Of a DNA stretch of 64,000 nucleotides, positions 50,181 to 58,650 are shown piece after piece (position 1 is the stretch's first letter; every line of letters starts with the position of its first letter). The DNA is taken from positions 1,302,001 to 1,366,000 of the forward strand of contig NC_006177.1 in assembly GCF_000009905.1 (NCBI RefSeq). Reading direction: 5' to 3'. A program made the translations under genes and the position numbers. The DNA is from Symbiobacterium thermophilum IAM 14863 (GTDB lineage Bacteria > Bacillota > Sulfobacillia > Symbiobacteriales > Symbiobacteriaceae). Under the pieces are notes generated by a model. The model worked only from the letters and a program-made list of their open reading frames with translations. It was not told the DNA's origin and did not search any database.

Positions 50181-51059
50181 ATGCCCCGCGTGTGCTTCAT
50201 CGTCAACCCCATCGCCGGGCGCGGACAGGCCCTGGAGCGATGGAGACAGATCGAGCCGCTGGCCGCCCGGCTGGGCGAGTACGGCGTCAAGTTCACGGAA
50301 CGCCCCGGACACGGCACCGACCTGGCCCGACTGGCCATTCAGGAGGGGTACGACCGGGTGGTCTCCATCGGAGGCGATGGCACGCTCAACGAGGTGGGCA
50401 ACGGCCTGGTGGGCACGAATGCCGCCCTGGCCGTCATCCCCGCGGGCAGGGGCAACGACTGGGTGCGCACCGCGGGCGTCCCGACCGATGCGGCGGAGGG
50501 CTGCCGGCTGGCCTTTGGCGGCCGGGTCGCCCGGATGGACGTGGGGCTGGCCCACGGCTACCGGTACTTCTTCAACGCGGCCGGATTCGGTTTCGACGCG
50601 GAGGTCTGCGCGCGGGTCAACACCTACGGGCAGCGCTTCCCGAAGTTCAGCTACGTGCGGGGGGTGTTCGACACCCTGTTCCACTTCACCGGCGTGCCGG
50701 TGGATGTGGAGATCGACGGCGAGCGGCGCCGGCTGAACCGGGTGCTGCTCCTGGAGGTGGGCATCGGCCGCTACTTCGGCGGCGGGATGCAGGTCTTTCC
50801 GCAGGCCGACATCGCCGACGGCCTGTTCGAGATCGCATGGGGCGAAGACCTGGGCCGGCTGGAGCTGATCCGGCTGGTGTCCTTGATCTACAGCGGCCGC
50901 CACGTCGGCCACCCGAAGGTGCGAATGGCGCGGGGGCGGAAGCTTACGGCCGACTCGCCGGAGAAGGTGGTCATCCAGCTGGACGGCGAGGTGGTCGGCC
51001 ACCTGCCGGTCACATTTGAGATCCTGCCGGGCGCGCTGAACGTCGTACTCCCTGGATGA
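50181..51059 (+). CDS. Diacylglycerol kinase-family lipid kinase (YegS/DgkB type)
   Basis: 292 residues. The N-terminal nucleotide-binding domain has FIVNPIAGRG and SIGGDGTLNEVGNGLVG with the GGDGT signature, and PAGRGNDWVRTAG. The C-terminal beta-sandwich has FFNAAGFGFDAEV and YFGGGMQVFPQADIADGLFEI, typical of DgkB/YegS. It probably phosphorylates diacylglycerol, and could instead act on another lipid alcohol such as sphingosine-like or undecaprenol substrates. ATG 50181 follows GGAGGTGA. It is inserted between murA and divIB. Confidence 0.9.
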   Translation: MPRVCFIVNPIAGRGQALERWRQIEPLAARLGEYGVKFTERPGHGTDLARLAIQEGYDRVVSIGGDGTLNEVGNGLVGTNAALAVIPAGRGNDWVRTAGVPTDAAEGCRLAFGGRVARMDVGLAHGYRYFFNAAGFGFDAEVCARVNTYGQRFPKFSYVRGVFDTLFHFTGVPVDVEIDGERRRLNRVLLLEVGIGRYFGGGMQVFPQADIADGLFEIAWGEDLGRLELIRLVSLIYSGRHVGHPKVRMARGRKLTADSPEKVVIQLDGEVVGHLPVTFEILPGALNVVLPG

Positions 51060-51154
51060 CGGCGTGACGGACACGGGAGAGGTCGGTGCCCGGCGGGGCT
51101 GGAGTATCATTGTCTCTGCGCATCTGCGGCGCTGCGAGAAGGGGCGGTGACGGG

Positions 51155-51934
51155 GTGACGACGAGCGCGGTGCCGATGAAGGGGAAGGGCTCGGCGCGGG
51201 CGCGCAGCCGGTGGGGCTTTGTGCTGGCCCTCGCGGTGCTGCTGGGCATCTGCCTGTTCGCCGCCTACCGCTCGGCCCTCTTCCGGCTGGAGCGGGTCCA
51301 GATCGGCGGAAATGAGCGGCTGAGCCAGGCCGAGGTGATGGCGATCGCCGGCGTCATGCCCGGCGACCTGAAGTGGGAGGTGACCGCCGAGCGCGTTCGG
51401 CAGCGGCTCCTGGCCGACCCCTGGGTGGAGTCGGCCGGCGTGACCTGGCGGGGCAACGCGCTGGTCATCACGGTGACGGAGCGGGAGCCGCTGGCCCTGC
51501 TCCAGTACCACGGCCGCTTCTACCTCGTGCTGGACGCCGAGGGGCGCGTCCTCGGCCAGCGGCTGCTGGAGGAAGGAGAACGGCTGCCGGTGGTGAGCGG
51601 GGTGACGGTGGAGCGCGCCCTGCGGGGGGACGTGCTGGACGACCTGGGCCTGAAGGACGCGCTCACCCTGCTCTGGTGGACGGGGGAGCCGCTGCTGGAG
51701 CAGTTGTCGGAAGTGCACGTGCGCGCGGACCGGTACCTGCGGCTCTACCTCACCGGCGGCACCACGGTGGAGGTCGGCGTGCTGCCGGACGATGCCGCGG
51801 CCCGGGAGGATCACATCCAGACCCAGCTCCGGGGCCTGTTGGATCAGCTGGACCGGGTGCCGGCGTCGGCCCGCGGCCGGTGCCAGATCGACCTGCGGGT
51901 CTACGGCAAGGTGCTGGCTCAGGGTTGCCAGTAA
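51155..51934 (+). CDS. divIB: Cell division protein DivIB/FtsQ
   Basis: About 259 residues from GTG 51155, preceded by a G-rich AAGGGGCGG site; ATG 51176 is an alternative. A short basic cytoplasmic tail is followed by one membrane helix (WGFVLALAVLLGICLFAAYRS), a POTRA domain (FRLERVQIGGNERLSQAEVMAIAGVMPGD...RLLADPWVESAGVTWRGNALVITVTEREPLALL) and the beta domain (FYLVLDAEGRVL). It scaffolds the divisome with FtsL and DivIC. Position before DUF881, Sbp, FtsA and FtsZ agrees with the Bacillus order. Confidence 0.92.
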   Translation: MTTSAVPMKGKGSARARSRWGFVLALAVLLGICLFAAYRSALFRLERVQIGGNERLSQAEVMAIAGVMPGDLKWEVTAERVRQRLLADPWVESAGVTWRGNALVITVTEREPLALLQYHGRFYLVLDAEGRVLGQRLLEEGERLPVVSGVTVERALRGDVLDDLGLKDALTLLWWTGEPLLEQLSEVHVRADRYLRLYLTGGTTVEVGVLPDDAAAREDHIQTQLRGLLDQLDRVPASARGRCQIDLRVYGKVLAQGCQ

Positions 51935-51949
51935 TGCGGGGGTGAGGCC

Positions 51950-52678
51950 ATGTCCGCACAGATGAGGAGGGTTCCCTGGGCGACGGCCCTGGTCGGGGTC
52001 GCCCTCGGACTTATGCTTTCGATGCAGTTCAAGGTGCAGCGCCAGGTGGCCCTGGCCGACCTGGCCGCGGTGCAGCGCACGGAGGAGCTGGTGGCCCAGC
52101 TGGCCGCCGCTGAGGCCCTGCGGGACGAGCTGGCCGCGGAGGTCGAGGCGCTGCGGCAGCAGCAGCTGATCTCGGTGAAGACCCAGAACGAGTACCAGGC
52201 CCTGGCGGAGCGGCTGGAGCAGGCGCAGATCCACGCCGGGCTCCTGCCCCTGACCGGTCCGGGCGTGACCGTGGTCATGGCCGACTCGGTGCTGCCGGTG
52301 ACGCCGGGCGAGAACGCCAACAACTTCATCATCCACGACGAGGACGTGCTCCGGGTGATCAACGAGCTGCGGGCGGCCGGCGCCGAGGCCATCGCGATCA
52401 ACGGGCAGCGGGTGACCAGCCGGACCGAGATCCGCTGCATGGGTCCGGTCGTCACCATCAACGGCGTGCGCACCGCGCCGCCGCTCAACATCGTCGCCAT
52501 CGGCAACCCGGACGAGCTGGAGCGGGCGATCATGATGAAGGGCGGGGTGGCCGAGTCGCTGAAGTACTGGGGCATTCAGATCACCGTGAAGAAGGAGACC
52601 TCGGTGCGGGTGCCCGCCTACACCGCGTCGCTCCGGCTGAACTACGCCCAGCCGGCCCTGGAGGAGGTCGCACCCTGA
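51950..52678 (+). CDS. DUF881-family membrane protein (YlxW/YlxX-like)
   Basis: 242 residues. N-terminal membrane helix (ATALVGVALGLMLSMQF), a coiled coil (RTEELVAQLAAAEALRDELAAEVEALRQQQ), then the DUF881 domain (GLLPLTGPGVTVVMADS, NNFIIHDEDVLRVINELRAAGAEAIAINGQRVTSRTEIRCMGPVVTING). In Bacillus, ylxW and ylxX of this family lie between divIB and sbp, as here. Function is unknown, probably outside the membrane near the divisome. Confidence 0.9.
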   Translation: MSAQMRRVPWATALVGVALGLMLSMQFKVQRQVALADLAAVQRTEELVAQLAAAEALRDELAAEVEALRQQQLISVKTQNEYQALAERLEQAQIHAGLLPLTGPGVTVVMADSVLPVTPGENANNFIIHDEDVLRVINELRAAGAEAIAINGQRVTSRTEIRCMGPVVTINGVRTAPPLNIVAIGNPDELERAIMMKGGVAESLKYWGIQITVKKETSVRVPAYTASLRLNYAQPALEEVAP

Positions 52679-52679
52679 G

Positions 52680-53066
52680 ATGTGGATCATCATCGTGGGC
52701 TTCATCGCCGGAATCCTGATCGGCATCTTCTCGCCGTTCACGCTGCCGGTCGCGTACGCACGGTACCTCTCCATCGCCGTGCTGGCCGCCCTGGACACCT
52801 CCTTCGGCGGGCTGCGGGCCAGCCTGGAAGGCACCTATGACAACGCCATCTTCATCACGGGCTTCTTTACCAACACCCTGCTGGCCGCCGGACTGGTGTA
52901 CCTGGGGGACCGCATCGGCGTCGACAACCTCTACCTGGCCGGCGTGGTGGCCATGGGCATCCGGATGTTCCAGAACCTGGGCATCATCCGCCGGTTGATC
53001 CTGCAGCGGTGGGGGTTCTTCCACCGGGACGAGGAGACGCTCCAGCACCACGGCCTCCAGGACTGA
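52680..53066 (+). CDS. sbp: Small basic protein Sbp (DUF1290)
   Basis: A 128-residue membrane protein with three or four helices (WIIIVGFIAGILIGIF, ITGFFTNTLLAAGLVYLG, LYLAGVVAMGIRMFQNLGIIRR) and the family segment LSIAVLAALDTSFGGLRASLEG. ATG 52680 starts 1 base after the previous stop. Sbp lies between ylxX and ftsA in Bacillus; its role is not known. Confidence 0.92.
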   Translation: MWIIIVGFIAGILIGIFSPFTLPVAYARYLSIAVLAALDTSFGGLRASLEGTYDNAIFITGFFTNTLLAAGLVYLGDRIGVDNLYLAGVVAMGIRMFQNLGIIRRLILQRWGFFHRDEETLQHHGLQD

Positions 53067-53224
53067 GCGCGCAGCCTGCGTATGCCACCCAGCTGGCTGC
53101 GCGCTTCCTCGTCGTCTCCCAAGAATTATAGCGCCAGCCATTATCAGGAGGAGGATTCCCCCACCGGGTGTTGAATGAAGTTAAGAAGTGCACGGATGAT
53201 GCCTGAGTGGAGGGGGCCGGCTCC

Positions 53225-54466
53225 GTGGCGGAGAACCTGGTTCTGGGTCTAGATGCCGGCAGCACCCACGTGGCGGCCGCCCTGGCCGAGGCGCCGGAGG
53301 GCGGGGAGCCGCGGGTGATCGGCGTCGGGCTCGTCCCTTCGGCCGGGGTCTACCGGGGGCTGATCAGCGACCTGAGCGCGGCGGCGCGGGCGATGCGGAA
53401 GGCCGCAGAGGCCGCCTGTGCGATGGCCGGTCGGCCGCAGGTGAACCGGGCCGTCATCTCCATCTCCGGCGCCCACCTCCGCTCCGAGGTCGGGGCAGCG
53501 GCCGTGGCCGTCCCCCGGCCGGCAGCGGGCGTGACGCCCGAACTGGTCCGCCGGGTCCTCGATGCCGCCGCGGAGGCGGTGGAGCCCAGCGCGGGCCGGG
53601 AGCGGGTACACGTGATTCCGCGCAGCTACCAGCTGGACGGCAGCGTGCCGCTGCGGGATCCTACGGGCCTCTGTGGGCGCACCCTCGCCGCCGAGGTCCA
53701 GGTGGTGACCGGCGACGCGCTGCACGTGCAGAATCACCTGCGGGCCGCCAGCCAGGCGGGCTTTGAGGTGGCGGACTACCTGGTGGCGGTGCGGGCGGCC
53801 GGCGAGGCGGTGCTGACCCCGGAGGAGCGGGAGGAGGGCGTCCTGCTGCTGGATATCGGCGGCGGCACCACCGGCGTCGCGGTGTACGAGCTGGGACATC
53901 TCTTCCACCTGGCGGTCCTGCCCGTCGGTGGCGACCATATCACCCACGACCTGGCGACCGTGCTCCGCATTCCGGTGGAGACGGCCGAGCGGCTGAAGCG
54001 GGAGCGGGGCTGGGCGGCTCCCCGCCTGGCGGGGGACGGCACCGTGACCCTGCCCACCCCGTCCGGGCTGAACACCTACGAAGTCAGCGAGAAATACGTG
54101 GCTGAGATCATCGGCTCGCGGGTGGAGGAAATCCTCCAGATGGCGGCGGCAGCGGTGAAGCGTTCGGGCTACGCCGGGCTGTTCCCCGCCGGGCTGGTGC
54201 TCACAGGCGGCGGAAGCCGCCTGCGCGGGCTGGCCGGCTATGCCGGCGATTGCCTGAGCCTGAAGAGCCGAATCGGCACACCGGCCGACTCCCTGGCCGC
54301 CGAGCCCGAACTGGCTGCGGCGGCCGGGCTGGCACTGTGGGGCGTGCGGGCCGCGCCGGCGGCCGCGGAGGGCGGGGAGCCCAGCGAACCCGCAACGGAT
54401 GCGGCCGAGGCGAGGCCGGCGCGAGCAGGACGGTTACGGGACTGGCTGAAAGCCCTGTTCCACTAG
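53225..54466 (+). CDS. ftsA: Cell division protein FtsA
   Basis: 413 residues from GTG 53225, set by GGAGGGGG 9 bases upstream; GTG 53207 overlaps that site. Actin-like fold: LVLGLDAGSTHVAAAL, SISGAHLRSEVG in the SHS2 (1C) subdomain, LLLDIGGGTTGVAVYELGHL, PVGGDHITHDLA and LVLTGGGSRLRGL. The final LRDWLKALFH is the amphipathic membrane-targeting helix that tethers FtsZ to the membrane. ftsZ follows after 24 bases. Some residues in the 1C subdomain are divergent, but the overall family is clear. Confidence 0.93.
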   Translation: MAENLVLGLDAGSTHVAAALAEAPEGGEPRVIGVGLVPSAGVYRGLISDLSAAARAMRKAAEAACAMAGRPQVNRAVISISGAHLRSEVGAAAVAVPRPAAGVTPELVRRVLDAAAEAVEPSAGRERVHVIPRSYQLDGSVPLRDPTGLCGRTLAAEVQVVTGDALHVQNHLRAASQAGFEVADYLVAVRAAGEAVLTPEEREEGVLLLDIGGGTTGVAVYELGHLFHLAVLPVGGDHITHDLATVLRIPVETAERLKRERGWAAPRLAGDGTVTLPTPSGLNTYEVSEKYVAEIIGSRVEEILQMAAAAVKRSGYAGLFPAGLVLTGGGSRLRGLAGYAGDCLSLKSRIGTPADSLAAEPELAAAAGLALWGVRAAPAAAEGGEPSEPATDAAEARPARAGRLRDWLKALFH

Positions 54467-54490
54467 CGCCACGTGAGGAGGATCACAGTC

Positions 54491-55555
54491 GTGAACGATT
54501 ATGAGCCGGGGTTTGAGCAGTTAGCCTGTATCAAGGTCATCGGCGTTGGTGGCGGCGGCAACAACGCGGTCAACCGCATGATTTCGGCCGGCCTCCAGGG
54601 CGTTGAGTTCATCGCCGTCAACACGGATGCCCAGGCCCTGAAGAGCGCGCAGGCCCCGACGCGGCTGCAGATCGGCGCCAAGTTGACCAAGGGGCTGGGG
54701 GCCGGGGCCGACCCGGAAATCGGCAACCGCGCCGCCGAGGAAAGCCGTGAGGAGATTGCCGCCGCGCTGCGCGGCGCCGACATGGTCTTCGTGACCGCCG
54801 GCATGGGCGGCGGCACGGGCACCGGCGCGGCGCCCGTGGTCGCGGAGATCGCCAAGGAGCTGGGCGCGCTCACGGTCGGCGTGGTGACCAGGCCGTTCAC
54901 CTTCGAGGGCAAGAAGCGGGCCATGCAGGCCGACAAGGGCATCCAGAACCTGCGGCAGAAGGTCGACACCCTGATCACCATCCCCAACGACCGGCTGCTG
55001 CAGGTGGTGGACAAGAAGACCAGCCTGATGGAGGCCTTCCGGGTGGCCGACGACGTGCTGCGCCAGGGCGTGCAGGGCATCTCCGACCTGATCGCGGTGC
55101 CCGGGCTGATCAACCTGGACTTCGCCGACGTGCGCACGATCATGTCCAACACCGGCTCGGCCCTGATGGGCATTGGCGTGGGCCGGGGTGAGTCCCGCGC
55201 CGCGGACGCCGCCCGGGCCGCCATCTCCAGCCCGCTGCTGGAGACGACCATCGACGGCGCCAAGGGCGTGCTGCTCAACATCACCGGCGGTCCGGACCTC
55301 GGGCTGATGGAGGTCAACGAGGCCGCGGAGATCATCGCCCAGGCCGCCGACCCCGAGGCGACGATCATCTTTGGCGCGGTCATCGACGAGTCGATCCAGG
55401 ACGAGATCCGGGTCACGGTCATCGCAACCGGCTTTGGCGACGGCGACTTCCCCGCCTGGGGCCGCCGGCGCGCCGGCCAGAACGCCGTGGGCGAGGTCAA
55501 GCCCATGGTGGACGAGCTGGACATCCCGGCCTTCCTGCGCCGTAAGCCGCAGTAA
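54491..55555 (+). CDS. ftsZ: Cell division protein FtsZ
   Basis: 354 residues. GTG 54491 has GGAGGA 8 bases upstream; GTG 54473 would overlap it. Tubulin-fold GTPase with [27 protein letters not shown], the signature [16 protein letters not shown] near residues 104-119 and the T7 loop [13 protein letters not shown]. The C-terminal peptide [14 protein letters not shown] is the normal binding site for FtsA and SepF. It forms the Z-ring. A terminator follows. Confidence 0.98.
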   Translation: MNDYEPGFEQLACIKVIGVGGGGNNAVNRMISAGLQGVEFIAVNTDAQALKSAQAPTRLQIGAKLTKGLGAGADPEIGNRAAEESREEIAAALRGADMVFVTAGMGGGTGTGAAPVVAEIAKELGALTVGVVTRPFTFEGKKRAMQADKGIQNLRQKVDTLITIPNDRLLQVVDKKTSLMEAFRVADDVLRQGVQGISDLIAVPGLINLDFADVRTIMSNTGSALMGIGVGRGESRAADAARAAISSPLLETTIDGAKGVLLNITGGPDLGLMEVNEAAEIIAQAADPEATIIFGAVIDESIQDEIRVTVIATGFGDGDFPAWGRRRAGQNAVGEVKPMVDELDIPAFLRRKPQ

Positions 55556-55576
55556 GCCTGTGACCGCCTGATTTTC

Positions 55577-55606
55577 AGCGCTCCCCGAGGTTCGGGGAGC
55601 GCTTTC
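55577..55606 (+). terminator. Terminator after ftsZ
   Basis: AGCGCTCCCCGA (55577-55588) pairs perfectly with TCGGGGAGCGCT (55592-55603) across GGT, then TTC. Confidence 0.88.
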
Positions 55607-55724
55607 GCGCGCGTGCCGCGGATGGAGCCGCTGGCTGGGGGTGCCGCGTGTGGGTTCTGCACGGGTGGAGCCGCGGCGGGGGCGGGCGGGCAGCGGCGCC
55701 CGGAAGTGGCGGCACACCGCGGAT

Positions 55725-55774
55725 TTCGACAGAAAGCGCGGCAAAGGCCCGCCAGGATGCGACCACAACCGACA
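55725..55774. promoter_or_regulatory. Candidate Spo0A boxes upstream of spoIIGA
   Basis: TTCGACA at 55725-55731 is the exact reverse complement of the 0A-box core TGTCGAA. ACCGACA at 55768-55774 matches it in 6 of 7 bases (TGTCGGT). A TAAGAT -10 candidate follows at 55787-55792. In Bacillus the spoIIG operon is activated by Spo0A through two boxes in a comparable arrangement. Confidence 0.5.
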
Positions 55775-55866
55775 GCCCCGCCGGGCTAAGATGTTGGCAT
55801 AAATCCCGGACTTGCTTCGTACTCTCGCGCTGCGGGACGGGGTGAGCCTGACGGGGGTGGCCTGGT

Positions 55867-56874
55867 GTGTCCGGTCTGCCCGCGGTCCGGCCGGATGTGT
55901 TCTTCCTGGTCAACTTCGGCCTCGACCTCGCCCTGCTGTGGTTCGCCGCCCGGGCGGCGCGCGTGCGGTACCGCGCGTGGCGGCTGTGGGTGGCTGCCCT
56001 GCTGGGAGCGGCCCTGGCGGTGCTGCCTGTCCTGCTGCCGGACGTCCCTGCCGCGGCGCCGGCCTCGCCTTCTGCCGGGCCGGCACCCAAGGCGGGGTGG
56101 CTGTTCTCCGGCGCCGCCCTGCTGGCGGGCAGCGCGGCGCTGGCGTGGCTCCTGGTCTGGCCCGGACCCTGGGCGCAGTTCGCCGCCGTGTTGGGCTTCT
56201 TCTGGACCGGCCTGATCCTGTCCGGGGGGCTGCTCTTCCTGCTGGCGGAACGCTACCCGGCCCTGTTCGCCGCACCGCCCGCCGCCCTGGTGGCGGGCGG
56301 CGCGGGCGTGGCCCTGGCGGGGGCGCAGCTCCTCTGGCAGGCGTACCGGGAAAGGGCCGAGGTGGACGACGGGCTGTACGAACTCGAGGTGCGCGTGGAC
56401 GGCCGGCGTGAGGTGGTGGAAGGACTGGTGGACTCCGGCAACCTGCTGCGCACGCCCGTCGGCCGGATGCCGGTGGCCGTGGTCGAGGGCGGCCGGCTGC
56501 GGAGCCTGCTGCCGCCGGCGGTGCTGGAGGCAGCGTCGTCCGGTCCCATGGGGCTGGACGGGCTGCCGGCCGAGTGGCAGAGCCGGTGCCAGCTGGTGCC
56601 CTTCGCCGCGGTGGGGCGGAGCGACGGGTGGCTGCTGGTGATCCGGCCGGACGGCCTCTCGGTCCGCCCGCGGGGACGGGGGGACTGGGTGCAGGTCGAG
56701 GGCCGGGTCGGACTGGCGGCGGGTCCGCTGGATCCGGAGGGGCGCTATGCGGCGCTGCTGCCGACTGCGATGATCGCCGCGGCGCGCCGGGCGCACGGCC
56801 GTGCCCGAGGGCGTCCCGTGGAGGCACAATCCGGCGAGAGAGGAGAGGGGAGGCCCGATGTACACGTTCGTTAG
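55867..56874 (+). CDS. spoIIGA: Sporulation sigma-E processing peptidase SpoIIGA
   Basis: 335 residues from GTG 55867. The N-terminal half has five hydrophobic segments, starting [16 protein letters not shown], and the C-terminal half is an aspartic-protease domain with [24 protein letters not shown]; Asp189 in DSGN is the catalytic residue. It cleaves pro-SigE in the mother cell after a signal from the forespore (SpoIIR). It overlaps sigE by 17 bases. The membrane part is very divergent from Bacillus, apart from the DSGN region. Confidence 0.9.
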   Translation: MSGLPAVRPDVFFLVNFGLDLALLWFAARAARVRYRAWRLWVAALLGAALAVLPVLLPDVPAAAPASPSAGPAPKAGWLFSGAALLAGSAALAWLLVWPGPWAQFAAVLGFFWTGLILSGGLLFLLAERYPALFAAPPAALVAGGAGVALAGAQLLWQAYRERAEVDDGLYELEVRVDGRREVVEGLVDSGNLLRTPVGRMPVAVVEGGRLRSLLPPAVLEAASSGPMGLDGLPAEWQSRCQLVPFAAVGRSDGWLLVIRPDGLSVRPRGRGDWVQVEGRVGLAAGPLDPEGRYAALLPTAMIAAARRAHGRARGRPVEAQSGERGEGRPDVHVR

Positions 56875-57613
56875 GAGACAGATACTGGCGCTTCAGGGGG
56901 CCCTCTTCCGGGTGTCCACCCGCGTGCTGCGCTGGCTGGCGGCCAGGGGGCTGGTCCGGCCCAGGGCGATCTACTACGTCGGCTCCAGCGAGGCGCTGCC
57001 TCCGCCGCTCACCGGCGAGGAGGAGGCGGCCCTGCTGCAGCGCCTCACCCAGGGCGACGAGAGCGTCAAGAACACCCTCATCGAGCGGAACCTGCGACTC
57101 GTGGTCTACATCGCCCGCAAGTTCGACAACACCGGCATCTGGGTGGAGGACCTGGTCTCCATCGGCACCATCGGCCTCATCAAGGCGGTGAAGACCTTCG
57201 ATCCCTCCAAGCGGATCAAGCTGGCCACGTACGCTTCGAAATGCATTGAAAATGAAATCTTAATGTATTTACGCCGGGCGTCCCGCACCCGGAGCGAGGT
57301 GTCCTTTGACGAGCCGCTCAACAAGGACTGGGAGGGAAACGAACTGCTCCTTTCCGACGTCATGGGCACCGACAGCGACATCACTTACCGGGGCCTGGAG
57401 GAGGAGGTCGACCGGATGCTTCTCCGCAAGGCGATGGCCAAGCTGACCGGGCGGGAGAAGCGGATCATGGAGCTGCGGTTCGGCCTCGTCGATGGGCGCG
57501 AGCGTACCCAGAAGGAGGTGGCCGACCTGCTGGGGATCTCGCAGAGCTACATCTCCCGGCTGGAAAAGCGGATCTTCAAGCGTTTGAAAAAGGAAATCCT
57601 GCGCATGGAATGA
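56858..57613 (+). CDS. sigE: RNA polymerase sporulation sigma factor SigE precursor
   Basis: 251 residues from ATG 56858 with GGGAGG upstream. The protein has [62 protein letters not shown] (region 2) and [44 protein letters not shown] (region 4). The pro-sequence ends at [13 protein letters not shown], matching the Bacillus cleavage region; about 40 residues precede the cut, longer than the 27 in Bacillus. Early mother-cell sigma factor. Confidence 0.97.
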   Translation: MYTFVRRQILALQGALFRVSTRVLRWLAARGLVRPRAIYYVGSSEALPPPLTGEEEAALLQRLTQGDESVKNTLIERNLRLVVYIARKFDNTGIWVEDLVSIGTIGLIKAVKTFDPSKRIKLATYASKCIENEILMYLRRASRTRSEVSFDEPLNKDWEGNELLLSDVMGTDSDITYRGLEEEVDRMLLRKAMAKLTGREKRIMELRFGLVDGRERTQKEVADLLGISQSYISRLEKRIFKRLKKEILRME

Positions 57614-57629
57614 CGAATCGTCAAATATT

Positions 57630-57644
57630 TTACAGTGTCTGTAA
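57630..57644. repeat. Short inverted repeats between sigE and sigG
   Basis: TTACAG-TGT-CTGTAA lies at 57630-57644, and TGACG-AAT-CGTCA at 57611-57623 overlaps the sigE stop. Both are perfect and close together in an AT-richer gap of 129 bases before sigG; they may bind a regulator or form weak mRNA hairpins. Confidence 0.6.
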
Positions 57645-57742
57645 GCAATTCCTGAAGGCGGAATAGCGCTTCCCGGCCGTGGACATACTCCCACTTGAAT
57701 GGGGCAGCCGTTCGGCGCCCATGGGGGAGGCATCGTCCCGGC

Positions 57743-58516
57743 ATGATGATCAACAAAGTGGAGATCCCCGGGGTCAACACCGCCAAGCTTCCGGTCCTGA
57801 CCAACGCCCAGATGCGGGAGCTCTTCGTCCGGATGCGAAGCGGTGAGAAGGCGGCCCGCGACGAGCTGATCACCGGCAACCTGCGCCTGGTGCTCAGCGT
57901 CATCCAGCGGTTCAACAACCGCGGGGAGTACGTCGACGACCTGTTCCAGGTGGGCTGCATTGGCCTGATGAAAGCCATTGACAACTTCGACCTGGGGCAG
58001 AACGTCAAGTTCAGCACCTACGCCGTGCCGATGATCATCGGCGAGATCCGGCGGTACCTGCGGGACAACAACCCGATCCGGGTGAGCCGCTCGCTGCGGG
58101 ACATCGCCTACAAGGCCCTGCAGGTGCGGGACGCGCTGGTCAACCGGCTCTCTCGGGAACCGACGGTGCAGGAGATCGCCGACGAACTGGGGCTTCCCCT
58201 GGAAGAGATCGTCTATGCGCTGGACTCGATCCAGGAGCCGGTGTCGCTCTTCGAGCCCCTCTACAATGACGGGGGCGACCCCATCTACGTCATGGACCAG
58301 GTGAGCGACGAATCGCAGCAGGACTCGCAGTGGCTCGAGGGCATCAGTATCCGCCAGGCCCTGCACCGGCTGAACGAGCGGGAGAGGCTCATTCTGACGC
58401 TCCGATTCTTCGAGGGAAAGACGCAGATGGAGGTGGCAGAGGAGATCGGCATCTCCCAGGCGCAAGTGAGCCGTCTGGAGAAGGCTGCGCTGTCCCACAT
58501 GCGCAAGTACGTATAG
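57743..58516 (+). CDS. sigG: RNA polymerase sporulation sigma factor SigG
   Basis: 257 residues from ATG 57743 (or 57746). It starts INKVEIPGVNTAKLPVLTNAQM, the SigG-specific N-terminus, followed by region 2 (GEYVDDLFQVGCIGLMKAIDNFDLGQNVKFSTYAVPMIIGEIRRYLRDNNPIRVSRSLRD), region 3 and region 4 (LNERERLILTLRFFEGKTQMEVAEEIGISQAQVSRLEKAAL). Late forespore sigma factor. No pro-sequence. In Bacillus it follows sigE just as here. Confidence 0.97.
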   Translation: MMINKVEIPGVNTAKLPVLTNAQMRELFVRMRSGEKAARDELITGNLRLVLSVIQRFNNRGEYVDDLFQVGCIGLMKAIDNFDLGQNVKFSTYAVPMIIGEIRRYLRDNNPIRVSRSLRDIAYKALQVRDALVNRLSREPTVQEIADELGLPLEEIVYALDSIQEPVSLFEPLYNDGGDPIYVMDQVSDESQQDSQWLEGISIRQALHRLNERERLILTLRFFEGKTQMEVAEEIGISQAQVSRLEKAALSHMRKYV

Positions 58517-58530
58517 CGTTCACCGCTCAT

Positions 58531-58565
58531 GCCCTGTCCCCGAAGAGGGGATGGGGCTTGTTTTT
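58531..58565 (+). terminator. Terminator after sigG
   Basis: An 11-bp stem with two G-T pairs (58531-58541 with 58547-58557), loop GAAGA, followed by TTGTTTTT. Confidence 0.88.
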
Positions 58566-58576
58566 ATGTCAAGCTG

Positions 58577-58607
58577 GTTTAGATTATGGTTAACCTGGGT
58601 ATAACTC
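58577..58607 (+). promoter_or_regulatory. Putative forespore-type promoter of spoIIR
   Basis: GTTTA (58577-58581), 15 bases, GGGTATAACTC (58597-58607), 43 bases before the spoIIR start. The 13-base core CTGGGTATAACTC and the spacing match the element before prkA. Bacillus spoIIR is read by SigF, whose -35 (GYWTA) and 15-base spacing agree, but the -10 is not a close match. Confidence 0.5.
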
Positions 58608-58650
58608 TTCCCGAGACGATGGGACGCACATCCCCTCGGGAGGAGCGACG

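Larger units (their letters stand above)
55556..55866. other. Intergenic region between ftsZ and spoIIGA
   Basis: No gene in these 311 bases. It holds the ftsZ terminator (55577-55606), then a high-GC stretch, then Spo0A-box-like sites and a TAAGAT -10 candidate (55787-55792) before spoIIGA. Confidence 0.7.
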
